Below, piece after piece: positions 26,176-40,100 of a stretch of DNA of 64,000 bases (position 1 is its first letter; every line of letters starts with the position of its first letter). Source of the stretch: Auanema rhodensis (taxonomy: Eukaryota; Nematoda; Chromadorea; Rhabditida; Rhabditidae); assembly GCA_964057225.1 (NCBI GenBank), contig OZ059894.1, positions 13,030,131-13,094,130 of the forward strand. Direction: 5' to 3'. The translations under genes and the position numbers were made by a program. The notes beneath the pieces are model-generated. The model searched no databases. It was not told where the DNA came from and saw only the letters and a list, made by a program, of their open reading frames with translations.

Positions 26176-29100
26176 TATTTTCTTCATTTAATCACGTATT
26201 TTGAAACAATCTCATATTTTTACAATAGTTTTGAAACAATTCATTCGTTCATTAAGATTTGAAACATTAAAAACGATCTTAATTTGAATTTTCTGATACT
26301 AAGAAAATAAAACATGGAAATATTTTATAATTTTCCAATTCATTTTATTCCATTTTCTTCATTTAATCACGTATTTTGAAACAATCTCAAATTTTTACAA
26401 TAGTTTTGAAACAATTCATTCGTTCATTAAGATTTTAAACAGTGAAAAAAAAAGTTTGAATATTTTGATACTCAAGAAATAAAACATGAAAATATTTTAT
26501 AATTTTCCAATTCATTTTACTCTATTTTCTTCATTTAATCATGTTTCTTGGAACATTTTTAAATTTTTACAATAATTTTGAAACAAATCATTCATTCAAT
26601 AATGTTTTTAACAGTAAAGTAGATATAATTTTAATTATTTTGATACTCAAAAAATAAAACATGAAAATATTTTATAATTTTCCAATTCATTTTACTCTAT
26701 TTTCTTCATTTAATCATGTTTCTTGGAACAATTTTAAATTTTTACAATAATTTCGAAACAAATCATCCAGTTAATAATGTTTTTGACAGTAAAGAAGTTA
26801 TAATTTCAAATATTTTGATACTCAAAAAAAAAAACATGAAAATATTTTATAATTTTCCAATTCATTTTACTCTATTTTCTTCATTTAATCACGTATTTTG
26901 AAACAATCTCAAATTTTTACAATAGTTTTGAAACAATTCATTCGTTCATTAAGATTTTAAACAGTGAAAAAAAAAAGTTTGAATATTTTGAAACTCAAGA
27001 AATAAAACATGAAAATATTTTATAATTTTCCAATTCATTTTACTCCATTTTCTTCATTTAATCACGTATTTTGAAACAATCTCATATTTTTACAATAGTT
27101 TTGAAACAATTCATTCGTTCATTGAGATTTGAAACATTAAAAACGATCTTAATTTGAATTTTCTGATACTAAAAAAATAAAACATGAAAATATTTTATAA
27201 TTTTCCAATTCATTTTACTCTATTTTCTTCATTAAATCACGTATTTTGAAACAATCTCAAATTTTTACAATAGTTTTGAAACAATTCATTCGTTCATTAA
27301 GATTTTAAACAGTGAAAAAAAAAGTTTGAATATTTTGATACTCAAAAAATAAAACATGAAAATATTTTAAAATTTTCCAATTCATTTTACTCTATTTTCT
27401 TCATTTAATCATGTTTCTTGGAACAATCTCATATTTTTACAATAGTTTTGAAACAATTCATTCGTTCATTGAGATTTGAAACATTAAAAACGATCTTAAG
27501 TTGAATTTTCTGATACTAAAAAAATAAAACATGGAAATATTTTATAATTTTCCAATTCATTTTACTCCATTTTCTACATTTAATCACGTATTTTGAAACA
27601 ATCTCAAATTTTTACAATAGTTTTGAAACAATTCATTCGTTCATTAAGATTTTAAACAGTGAAAAAAAAAAGTTTGAATATTTTGAAACTCAAGAAATAA
27701 AACATGAAAATATTTTATAATTTTCCAATTCATTTTACTCCATTTCCTTCATTTAATCACGTATTTTGAAACAATCTCATATTTTTACAATAGTTTTGAA
27801 ACAATTCATTCGTTCATTAAGATTTTAAACAGTGAAAAAAAAAAGTTTGAATATTTTGAAACTCAAGAAATAAAACATGAAAATATTTTATAATTTTCCA
27901 ATTCATTTTACTCCATTTCCTTCATTTAATCACGTATTTTGAAACAATCTCATATTTTTACAATAGTTTTGAAACAATTCATTCGTTCATTAAGATTTTA
28001 AACAGTGAAAAAAAAAAGTTTGAATATTTTGATACTCAAGAAATAAAACATGAAAATATTTTATAATATTCCAATTCATCTTACTCTATTTTCTTCATTT
28101 AATCACGTATTTTGAAACAATCTCATATTTTTACAATAGTTTTGAAACAATTAATTCGTTCATTAAGATTTGAAACATTGAAAACGATCTTAATTTGAAT
28201 TTTCTGATACTAAGAAAATAAAACATGGAAATATTTTATAATTTTCCAATTCATTTTACTCCATTTTCTTCATTTAATCACGTATTTTGAAACAATCTCA
28301 AATTTTTACAATAGTTTTGAAACAATTCATTCGTTCTGTAAGATTTTAAACAGTGAAAAAAAAAAGTTTAAATATTTTGATACTCAAGAAATAAAACATG
28401 AAAATATTTTATAATTTTCCAATTCATTTTGCTCCATTTTCTTCATTTAATCACGTATTTTGAAACAATCTCATATTTTTACAATAGTTTTGAAACAATT
28501 CATTCGTTCATTGAGATTTGAAACATTAAAAACGATCTTAATTTGAATTTTCTGATACTAAAAAAATAAAACATGGAAATATTTTATAATTTTCCAATTC
28601 ATTTTACTCCATTTTCTTCATTTAATCACGTATTTTGAAACAATCTCATATTTTTACAATAGTTTTGAAACAATTCATTCGTTCATTAAGATTTTAAACA
28701 GTGAAAAAAAAAAGTTTGAATATTTTGAAACTCAAGAAATAAAACATGAAAATATTTTATAATTTTCCAATTCATTTTACTCCATTTTCTTCATTTAATC
28801 ACGTATTTTGAAACAATCTCATATTTTTACAATAGTTTTGAAACAATTCATTCATTCATTAAGATTTTAAACAGTGAAAAAAAAAAGTTTGAATATTTTG
28901 AAACTCAAGAAATAAAACATGAAAATATTTTATAATTTTCCAATTCATTTTACTCCATTTTCTTCATTTAATCACGTATTTTGAATTAATCTCATATTTT
29001 TACAATAGTTTTGAAACAATTCATTCGTTCATTAAGATTTTAAACAGTGAAAAAAAAAAGTTTGAATATTTTGATACTCAAGAAATAAAACATGAAAATA

Positions 29101-30540
29101 TTTCATAATTTTCCAATTCATTTTACTCTATTTTCTTCATTTAATCATGTTTCTTGGAACAATTTTAAATTTTTACAATAGTTTTGAAACAATTCATTCG
29201 TTCATTAAGATTTTAAACAGTGAAAAAAAAAAGTTTGAATATTTTGATACTCAAGAAATAAAACATGAAAATATTTTATAATTTTCCAATTCATTTTACT
29301 CTATTTTCTTCATTTAATCATGTTTCTTGGAACAATTTTAAATTTTTACAATAATTTTGAAACAAATCATTCATTTAATAATGTTTTTAACAGTAAAGAA
29401 GATATAATTTCAAATATTTTGATACTCAAAAAATAAAACATGAAAATATTTTAAAATTTTCCAATTCATTTTACTCTATTTTCTTCATTTAATCATGTTT
29501 CTTGGAACAATTTTAAATTTTACAATAATTTCGAAACAAATCATCCAGTTAATAATGTTTTTAACAGTAAAGTAGATATTATTTTAATTATTTTGATACT
29601 CAAAAAATAAAACATGAAAATATTTTATAATTTTCCAATTCATTTTACTCTATTTTCTTCATTTAATCACGTATTTTGAAACAATCTCAAATTTTTACAA
29701 TAGTTTTGAAACAATTCATTCGTTCATTAAGATTTTAAACAGTGAAAAAAAAAAGTTTGAATATTTTGATACTCAAGAAATAAAACATGAAAATATTTTA
29801 TAATATTCCAATTCATTTTACTCTATTTTCTTCATTTAATCACGTATTTTGAAACAATCTCATATTTTTACAATAGTTTCGAAACAATTAATTCGTTCAT
29901 TAAGATTTGAAACATTAAAAACGATCTTAATTTGAATTTTCTGATACTAAGAAAATAAAACATGGAAATATTTTATAATTTTCCAATTCATTTTACTCCA
30001 TTTTCTTCATTTAATCACGTATTTTGAAACAATCTCAAATTTTTACAATAGTTTTGAAACAATTCATTCGTTCTGTAAGATTTTAAACAGTGAAAAAAAA
30101 AAGTTTAAATATTTTGATACTCAAGAAATAAAACATGAAAATATTTTATAATTTTCCAATTCATTTTGCTCCATTTTCTTCATTTAATCACGTATTTTGA
30201 AACAATCTCATATTTTTACAATAATTTCCAAACAAATCATCCAGTTAATAATGTTTTTAACAGTAAAAAAGATATAATTCTGAATATTTCGATACTCAAG
30301 AAATAAAAAATGAAAATATTTTATAATTTTCCAATTCATTTTACTCCATTTTCTTCATTTAATCACGTATTTTGAAACAATCTCATATTTTTACAATAGT
30401 TTTGAAACAATTCATTCGTTCATTAAGATTTGAAACATTAAAAACGATCTTAATTTGAATTTTCTGATACTAAGAAAATAAAACATGGAAATATTTTATA
30501 ATTTTCCAATTCATTTTACTCCATTTTCTTCATTTAATCA
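26176..30540 (+). repeat. 31-monomer unit, copy 2 (offset 5392 from 20784-25148)
   Basis: Matches to the upstream copy were checked at ggaacattttta (21158/26550), the A11 open frame (21324/26716), GAATTA (23591/28983) and gatataattctga. Visible differences are gtagatataattttaatta replacing gaagatataatttcaaat near 26617, ttcattcatt near 28851 where the upstream copy has ttcattcgtt, and tcatttaatc at about 26880 instead of tcattaaatc. The last changes one residue of the open frame. Confidence 0.85.
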
Positions 30541-31025
30541 TGTTTCTTGGAACAATTTTAAATTTTTACAATAATTTTGAAACAAATCATTCATTTAATT
30601 ATGTTTTTAACAGTAAAGAAGATATAATTTCAAATATTTTGATACTCAAAAAATGAAACATGAAAATATTTTAAAATTTTCCAATTCATTTTACTCTATT
30701 TTCTTCATTTAATCATGTTTCTTGGAACAATTTTAAATTTTACAATAATTTCGAAACAAATCATCCAGTTAATAATGTTTTTAACAGTAAAGTAGATATA
30801 ATTTTAATTATTTTGATACTCAAAAAATAAAACATGAAAATATTTTATAATTTTCCAATTCATTTTACTCTATTTTCTTCATTTAATCACGTATTTTGAA
30901 ACAATCTCAAATTTTTACAATAGTTTTGAAACAATTCATTCGTTCATTAAGATTTTAAACAGTGAAAAAAAAAAGTTTGAATATTTTGATACTCAAGAAA
31001 TAAAACATGAAAATATTTTATAATA
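30541..31025 (+). repeat. Continuation of the 13570-bp homology (N-like monomers)
   Basis: From here the sequence no longer follows 25149 onward. It follows 16971 onward (offset 13570), including tcatttaattatg at 17021/30591. The 13570-bp homology as a whole covers about 14012-18560 versus 27582-32130. Confidence 0.82.
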
Positions 31026-33812
31026 TTCCAATTCATTTTACTCTATTTTCTTCATTTAATCACGTATTTTGAAACAATCTCATATTTTTACAATAGTTTT
31101 GAAACAATTAATTCGTTCATTAAGATTTGAAACATTAAAAACGATCTTAATTTGAATTTTCTGATACTAAGAAAATAAAACATGGAAATATTTTATAATT
31201 TTCCAATTCATTTTACTCCATTTTCTTCATTTAATCACGTATTTTGAAACAATCTCAAATTTTTACAATAGTTTTGAAACAATTCATTCGTTCTGTAAGA
31301 TTTTAAACAGTGAAAAAAAAAAGTTTAAATATTTTGATACTCAAGAAATAAAACATGAAAATATTTTATAATTTTCCAATTCATTTTGCTCCATTTTCTT
31401 CATTTAATCACGTATTTTGAAACAATCTCATATTTTTACAATAATTTCCAAACAAATCATCCAGTTAATAATGTTTTTAACAGTAAAAAAGATATAATTT
31501 TGAATATTTTGATACTCAAGAAATAAAAAATGAAAATATTTTATAATTTTCCAATTCATTTTACTCCATTTTCTTCATTTAATCACGTATTTTGAAACAA
31601 TCTCATATTTTTACAATAGTTTTGAAACAATTCATTCGTTCATTAAGATTTGAAACATTAAAAACGATCTTAATTTGAATTTTCTGATACTAAGAAAATA
31701 AAACATGGAAATATTTTATAATTTTCCAATTCATTTTATTCCATTTTCTTCATTTAATCACGTATTTTGAAACAATCTCAAATTTTTACAATAGTTTTGA
31801 AACAATTCATTCGTTCATTAAGATTTTAAACAGTGAAAAAAAAAGTTTGAATATTTTGATACTCAAGAAATAAAACATGAAAATATTTTATAATTTTCCA
31901 ATTCATTTTACTCTATTTTCTTCATTTAATCATGTTTCTTGGAACATTTTTAAATTTTTACAATAATTTTGAAACAAATCATTCATTCAATAATGTTTTT
32001 AACAGTAAAGAAGATATAATTTCAAATATTTTGATACTCAAAAAATAAAACATGAAAATATTTTAAAATTTTCCAATTCATTTTACTCTATTTTCTTCAT
32101 TTAATCATGTTTCTTGGAACAATTTTAAATTTTACAATAATTTCGAAACAAATCATCCAGTTAATAATGTTTTTAACAGTAAAGTAGATATAATTTTAAT
32201 TATTTTGATACTCAAAAAATAAAACATGAAAATATTTTATAATTTTCCAATTCATTTTACTCTATTTTCTTCATTTAATCACGTATTTTGAAACAATCTC
32301 AAATTTTTACAATAGTTTTGAAACAATTCATTCGTTCATTAAGATTTTAAACAGTGAAAAAAAAAAGTTTGAATATTTTGAAACTCAAGAAATAAAACAT
32401 GAAAATATTTTATAATTTTCCAATTCATTTTACTCCATTTTCTTCATTTAATCACGTATTTTGAAACAATCTCATATTTTTACAATAGTTTTGAAACAAT
32501 TCATTCGTTCATTGAGATTTGAAACATTAAAAACGATCTTAATTTGAATTTTCTGATACTAAAAAAATAAAACATGGAAATATTTTATAATTTTCCAATT
32601 CATTTTACTCCATTTTCTTCATTTAATCACGTATTTTGAAACAATCTCATATTTTTACAATAATTTCCAAACAAATCATCCAGTTAATAATGTTTTTAAC
32701 AGTAAAAAAGATATAATTCTGAATATTTCGATACTCAAGAAATAAAAAATGAAAATATTTTATAATTTTCCAATTCATTTTACTCCATTTTCTTCATTTA
32801 ATCACGTATTTTGAAACAATCTCATATTTTTACAATAGTTTTGAAACAATTCATTCGTTCATTAAGATTTGAAACATTAAAAACGATCTTAATTTGAATT
32901 TTCTGATACTAAGAAAATAAAACATGGAAATATTTTATAATTTTCCAATTCATTTTACTCCATTTTCTTCATTTAATCATGTTTCTTGGAACAATTTTAA
33001 ATTTTTACAATAATTTTGAAACAAATCATTCATTTAATTATGTTTTTAACAGTAAAGAAGATATAATTTCAAATATTTTGATACTCAAAAAATGAAACAT
33101 GAAAATATTTTAAAATTTTCCAATTCATTTTACTCTATTTTCTTCATTTAATCATGTTTCTTGGAACAATTTTAAATTTTACAATAATTTCGAAACAAAT
33201 CATCCAGTTAATAATGTTTTTAACAGTAAAGTAGATATAATTTTAATTATTTTGATACTCAAAAAATAAAACATGAAAATATTTTATAATTTTCCAATTC
33301 ATTTTACTCTATTTTCTTCATTTAATCACGTATTTTGAAACAATCTCAAATTTTTACAATAGTTTTGAAACAATTCATTCGTTCTGTAAGATTTTAAACA
33401 GTGAAAAAAAAAAGTTTAAATATTTTGATACTCAAGAAATAAAACATGAAAATATTTTATAATTTTCCAATTCATTTTGCTCCATTTTCTTCATTTAATC
33501 ACGTATTTTGAAACAATCTCATATTTTTACAATAGTTTTGAAACAATTCATTCGTTCATTGAGATTTGAAACATTAAAAACGATCTTAATTTGAATTTTC
33601 TGATACTAAAAAAATAAAACATGGAAATATTTTATAATTTTCCAATTCATTTTACTCCATTTTCTTCATTTAATCACGTATTTTGAAACAATCTCAAATT
33701 TTTACAATAGTTTTGAAACAATTCATTCGTTCATTAAGATTTTGAACAGTGAAAAAAAAAAGTTGAAAAAAAAAGAAAAAAAAAAAATAAAACATGGAAA
33801 TATTTTATAATT
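31026..33812 (+). repeat. Repeat P, copy 1 (2787-bp unit with A9-G-A12 tract)
   Basis: This unit is followed by a second copy at 2787 bp, the same period as repeat N. Markers are ggaacattttta (31941/34728) and the A-rich tract (33766/36553). The first ~1.1 kb equals N-type sequence at offset 13570. The rest contains N-like monomers in a shifted arrangement (gatataattctga at 32710, tcatttaattatg at 33031), so P looks like a rearranged derivative of N. Confidence 0.85.
33766..33787 (+). repeat. A9-G-A12 tract replacing a T2 tail
   Basis: In a T2 monomer the usual gtttgaatattttgaaac and following tcaagaaat are replaced by gttg, nine A, one G, twelve A and t. Monomer length stays 173 bp (C of catg at 33620 and 33793), so the change preserves length. 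An identical tract lies at 36553-36574. Confidence 0.9.
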
Positions 33813-36599
33813 TTCCAATTCATTTTACTCTATTTTCTTCATTTAATCACGTATTTTGAAACAATCTCATATTTTTACAATAGTTTTGAAACAATTAATT
33901 CGTTCATTAAGATTTGAAACATTAAAAACGATCTTAATTTGAATTTTCTGATAATAAGAAAATAAAACATGGAAATATTTTATAATTTTCCAATTCATTT
34001 TACTCCATTTTCTTCATTTAATCACGTATTTTGAAACAATCTCAAATTTTTACAATAGTTTTGAAACAATTCATTCGTTCTGTAAGATTTTAAACAGTGA
34101 AAAAAAAAAGTTTAAATATTTTGATACTCAAGAAATAAAACATGAAAATATTTTATAATTTTCCAATTCATTTTGCTCCATTTTCTTCATTTAATCACGT
34201 ATTTTGAAACAATCTCATATTTTTACAATAATTTCCAAACAAATCATCCAGTTAATAATGTTTTTAACAGTAAAAAAGATATAATTTTGAATATTTTGAT
34301 ACTCAAGAAATAAAAAATGAAAATATTTTATAATTTTCCAATTCATTTTACTCCATTTTCTTCATTTAATCACGTATTTTGAAACAATCTCATATTTTTA
34401 CAATAGTTTTGAAACAATTCATTCGTTCATTAAGATTTGAAACATTAAAAACGATCTTAATTTGAATTTTCTGATACTAAGAAAATAAAACATGGAAATA
34501 TTTTATAATTTTCCAATTCATTTTATTCCATTTTCTTCATTTAATCACGTATTTTGAAACAATCTCAAATTTTTACAATAGTTTTGAAACAATTCATTCG
34601 TTCATTAAGATTTTAAACAGTGAAAAAAAAAGTTTGAATATTTTGATACTCAAGAAATAAAACATGAAAATATTTTATAATTTTCCAATTCATTTTACTC
34701 TATTTTCTTCATTTAATCATGTTTCTTGGAACATTTTTAAATTTTTACAATAATTTTGAAACAAATCATTCATTCAATAATGTTTTTAACAGTAAAGAAG
34801 ATATAATTTCAAATATTTTGATACTCAAAAAATAAAACATGAAAATATTTTAAAATTTTCCAATTCATTTTACTCTATTTTCTTCATTTAATCATGTTTC
34901 TTGGAACAATTTTAAATTTTACAATAATTTCGAAACAAATCATCCAGTTAATAATGTTTTTAACAGTAAAGTAGATATAATTTTAATTATTTTGATACTC
35001 AAAAAATAAAACATGAAAATATTTTATAATTTTCCAATTCATTTTACTCTATTTTCTTCATTTAATCACGTATTTTGAAACAATCTCAAATTTTTACAAT
35101 AGTTTTGAAACAATTCATTCGTTCATTAAGATTTTAAACAGTGAAAAAAAAAAGTTTGAATATTTTGAAACTCAAGAAATAAAACATGAAAATATTTTAT
35201 AATTTTCCAATTCATTTTACTCCATTTTCTTCATTTAATCACGTATTTTGAAACAATCTCATATTTTTACAATAGTTTTGAAACAATTCATTCGTTCATT
35301 GAGATTTGAAACATTAAAAACGATCTTAATTTGAATTTTCTGATACTAAAAAAATAAAACATGGAAATATTTTATAATTTTCCAATTCATTTTACTCCAT
35401 TTTCTTCATTTAATCACGTATTTTGAAACAATCTCATATTTTTACAATAATTTCCAAACAAATCATCCAGTTAATAATGTTTTTAACAGTAAAAAAGATA
35501 TAATTCTGAATATTTCGATACTCAAGAAATAAAAAATGAAAATATTTTATAATTTTCCAATTCATTTTACTCCATTTTCTTCATTTAATCACGTATTTTG
35601 AAACAATCTCATATTTTTACAATAGTTTTGAAACAATTCATTCGTTCATTAAGATTTGAAACATTAAAAACGATCTTAATTTGAATTTTCTGATACTAAG
35701 AAAATAAAACATGGAAATATTTTATAATTTTCCAATTCATTTTACTCCATTTTCTTCATTTAATCATGTTTCTTGGAACAATTTTAAATTTTTACAATAA
35801 TTTTGAAACAAATCATTCATTTAATTATGTTTTTAACAGTAAAGAAGATATAATTTCAAATATTTTGATACTCAAAAAATGAAACATGAAAATATTTTAA
35901 AATTTTCCAATTCATTTTACTCTATTTTCTTCATTTAATCATGTTTCTTGGAACAATTTTAAATTTTACAATAATTTCGAAACAAATCATCCAGTTAATA
36001 ATGTTTTTAACAGTAAAGTAGATATAATTTTAATTATTTTGATACTCAAAAAATAAAACATGAAAATATTTTATAATTTTCCAATTCATTTTACTCTATT
36101 TTCTTCATTTAATCACGTATTTTGAAACAATCTCAAATTTTTACAATAGTTTTGAAACAATTCATTCGTTCTGTAAGATTTTAAACAGTGAAAAAAAAAA
36201 GTTTAAATATTTTGATACTCAAGAAATAAAACATGAAAATATTTTATAATTTTCCAATTCATTTTGCTCCATTTTCTTCATTTAATCACGTATTTTGAAA
36301 CAATCTCATATTTTTACAATAGTTTTGAAACAATTCATTCGTTCATTGAGATTTGAAACATTAAAAACGATCTTAATTTGAATTTTCTGATACTAAAAAA
36401 ATAAAACATGGAAATATTTTATAATTTTCCAATTCATTTTACTCCATTTTCTTCATTTAATCACGTATTTTGAAACAATCTCAAATTTTTACAATAGTTT
36501 TGAAACAATTCATTCGTTCATTAAGATTTTGAACAGTGAAAAAAAAAAGTTGAAAAAAAAAGAAAAAAAAAAAATAAAACATGGAAATATTTTATAATT
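33813..36599 (+). repeat. Repeat P, copy 2 (2787-bp unit)
   Basis: This is a tandem duplicate of 31026-33812. The variant gataataagaaaat (about 33950, where copy 1 has gatactaag) is shared with the partial third copy at about 36737, so copy 3 derives from copy 2 or the reverse. It carries the second A-rich tract at its right end. Confidence 0.86.
36553..36574 (+). repeat. Second A9-G-A12 tract
   Basis: Identical to the tract at 33766-33787 and exactly 2787 bp away, at the same place in the 16-monomer unit. Confidence 0.9.
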
Positions 36600-37012
36600 T
36601 TCCAATTCATTTTACTCTATTTTCTTCATTTAATCACGTATTTTGAAACAATCTCATATTTTTACAATAGTTTTGAAACAATTAATTCGTTCATTAAGAT
36701 TTGAAACATTAAAAACGATCTTAATTTGAATTTTCTGATAATAAGAAAATAAAACATGGAAATATTTTATAATTTTCCAATTCATTTTACTCCATTTTCT
36801 TCATTTAATCACGTATTTTGAAACAATCTCAAATTTTTACAATAGTTTTGAAACAATTCATTCGTTCTGTAAGATTTTAAACAGTGAAAAAAAAAAGTTT
36901 AAATATTTTGATACTCAAGAAATAAAACATGAAAATATTTTATAATTTTCCAATTCATTTTACTCCATTTTCTTCATTTAATCACGTATTTTGAAACAAT
37001 CTCATAATTTTA
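36600..37012 (+). repeat. Repeat P, partial copy 3
   Basis: It follows repeat P copy 2 at 2787 bp for a little over two monomers. It includes gataataagaaaat, then tactcc where copy 2 has tgctcc, and diverges near aatagttttg versus aataatttcc. Confidence 0.78.
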
Positions 37013-37130
37013 CAATAGTTTTGAAACAATTCATTCGTTCATTGAGATTTGAAACATTAAAAACGATCTTAATTTGAATTTTCTGATACTAAAAAAATAA
37101 AACATGGAAATATTTTATAATTTTCCAATT
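37013..37130 (+). repeat. Transition monomer with private changes
   Basis: This is a T1 monomer joining repeats P and D. Single-base variants in or next to this stretch that I did not see elsewhere are ctcataatttta (about 37003), ctcatagtttta (about 37177) and cacttatttt (about 37331). Confidence 0.7.
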
Positions 37131-40100
37131 CATTTTACTCCATTTTCTTCATTTAATCACGTATTTTGAAACAATCTCATAGTTTTACAATAGTTTTGAA
37201 ACAATTCATTCGTTCATTAAGATTTTAAACAGTGAAAAAAAAAAGTTTGAATATTTTGAAACTCAAGAAATAAAACATGAAAATATTTTATAATTTTCCA
37301 ATTCATTTTACTCCATTTTCTTTATTTAATCACTTATTTTGAAACAATCTCATATTTTTACAATAGTTTTGAAACAATTCATTCGTTCATTAAGATTTTA
37401 AACAGTGAAAAAAAAAAGTTTGAATATTTTGATACTCAAGAAATAAAACATGAAAATATTTTATAATATTCCAATTCATTTTACTCTATTTTCTTCATTT
37501 AATCACGTATTTTGAAACAATCTCATATTTTTACAATAGTTTTGAAACAATTCATTCGTTCATTAAGATTTTAAACAGTGAAAAAAAAAAGTTTGAATAT
37601 TTTGAAACTCAAGAAATAAAACAGGAAAATATTTTATAATTTTCCAATTCATTTTACTCCATTTTCTTCATTTAATCACGTATTTTGAAACAATCTCATA
37701 TTTTTGCAATAATTTCGAAACAAATCATCCAGTTAATAATGTTTTTAACAGTAAAAAAGATATAATTTTGAATATTTTGATACTCAAGAAATAAAACATG
37801 GAAATATTTTATAATTTTCCAATTCATTTTATTCCATTTTCTTCATTTAATCACGTATTTTGAAACAATCTCAAATTTTTACAATAGTTTTGAAACAATT
37901 CATTCGTTCATTAAGATTTTAAACAGTGAAAAAAAAAGTTTGAATATTTTGATACTCAAGAAATAAAACATGAAAATATTTTATAATTTTCCAATTCATT
38001 TTACTCTATTTTCTTCATTTAATCATGTTTCTTGGAACAATTTTAAATTTTACAATAATTTCGAAACAAATCATCCAGTTAATAATGTTTTTAACAGTAA
38101 AGTAGATATAATTTTAATTATTTTGATACTCAAAAAATAAAACATGAAAATATTTTATAATTTTTTTAATTCATTTTACTCTATTTTCTTCATTTAATCA
38201 TGTTTCTTGGAACAATTTTAAATTTTTACAATAATTTCGAAACAAATCATCCAGTTAATAATGTTTTTAACAGTAAAGAAGTTATAATTTCAAATATTTT
38301 GATACTCAAAAAATAAAACATGAAAATATTTTATGATTTTCCAATTCATTTTACTCTATTTTCTTCATTTAATCACGTATTTTGAAACAATCTCAAATTT
38401 TTACAATAGTTTTGAAACAATTCATTCGTTCATTAAGATTTTAAACAGTGAAAAAAAAAAGTTTGAATATTTTGAAACTCAAGAAATAAAACATGAAAAT
38501 ATTTTATATTTTTCCAATTCATTTTACTCCATTTTCTTCATTTAATCACGTATTTTGAAACAATCTCATATTTTTACAATAGTTTTGAAACAATTCATCC
38601 GTTCATTAAGATTTGAAACATTAAAAACGATCTTAATTTGAATTTTCTGATACTAAGAAAATAAAACATGGAAATATTTTATAATTTTCCAATTCATTTT
38701 ACTCCATTTTCTTCATTTAATCACGTATTTTGAAACAATCTCAAATTTTTACAATAGTTTTGAAACAATTCATTCGTTCATTAAGATTTTAAACAGTGAA
38801 AAAAAAAAGTTTGAATATTTTGAAACTCAAGAAATAAAACAGGAAAATATTTTATAATTTTCCAATTCATTTTACTCCATTTTCTTCATTTAATCACGTA
38901 TTTTGAAACAATCTCATATTTTTACAATAATTTCCAAACAAATCATCCAGTTAATAATGTTTTCAACAGTAAAAAAGATATAATTTTGAATATTTTGATA
39001 CTCAAGAAATAAAACATGAAAATATTTTATAATTTTCCAATTCATTTTACTCTATTTTCTTCATTTAATCACGTATTTTGAAACAATCTCATATTTTTAC
39101 AATAGTTTTGAAACAATTCATTCGTTCATTAAGATTTGAAACATTAAAAACGATCTTAATTTGAATTTTCTGATACTAAGAAAATAAAACATGGAAATAT
39201 TTTATAATTTTCCAATTCATTTTATTCCATTTTCTTCATTTAATCACGTATTTTGAAACAATCTCAAATTTTTACAATAGTTTTGAAACAATTCATTCGT
39301 TCATTAAGATTTTAAACAGTGAAAAAAAAAGTTTGAATATTTTGATACTCAAAAAATAAAACATGAAAATATTTTAAAATTTTCCAATTCATTTTACTCT
39401 ATTTTCTTCATTTAATCATGTTTCTTGGAACAATTTTAAATTTTTACAATAATTTCGAAACAAATCATCCAGTTAATAATGTTTTTAACAGTAAAGAAGT
39501 TATAATTTCAAATATTTTGATACTCAAAAAAAAAAACATGAAAATATTTTATAATTTTTCAATTCATTTTACTCTATTCTCTTCATTAAATCACGTATTT
39601 TGAAACAATCTCAAATTTTTACAATAGTTTTGAAACAATTCATTCGTTCATTAAGATTTTAAACAGTGAAAAAAAAAAGTTTGAATATTTTGAAACTCAA
39701 GAAATAAAACATGAAAATATTTTATAATTTTCCAATTCATTTTACTCCATTTTCTTCATTTAATCACGTATTTTGAAACAATCTCATATTTTTACAATAG
39801 TTTTGAAACAATTCATTCGTTCATTGAGATTTGAAACATTAAAAACGATCTTAATTTGAATTTTCTGATACTAAGAAAATAAAACATGGAAATATTTTAT
39901 AATTTTCCAATTCATTTTATTCCATTTTCTTCATTTAATCACGTATTTTGAAACAATCTCGAATTTTTACAATAGTTTTGAAACAATTCATTCGTTCATT
40001 AAGATTTTAAACAGTGAAAAAAAAAGTTTGAATATTTTGATACTCAAAAAATAAAACATGAAAATATTTTAAAATTTTCCAATTCATTTTACTCTATTTT

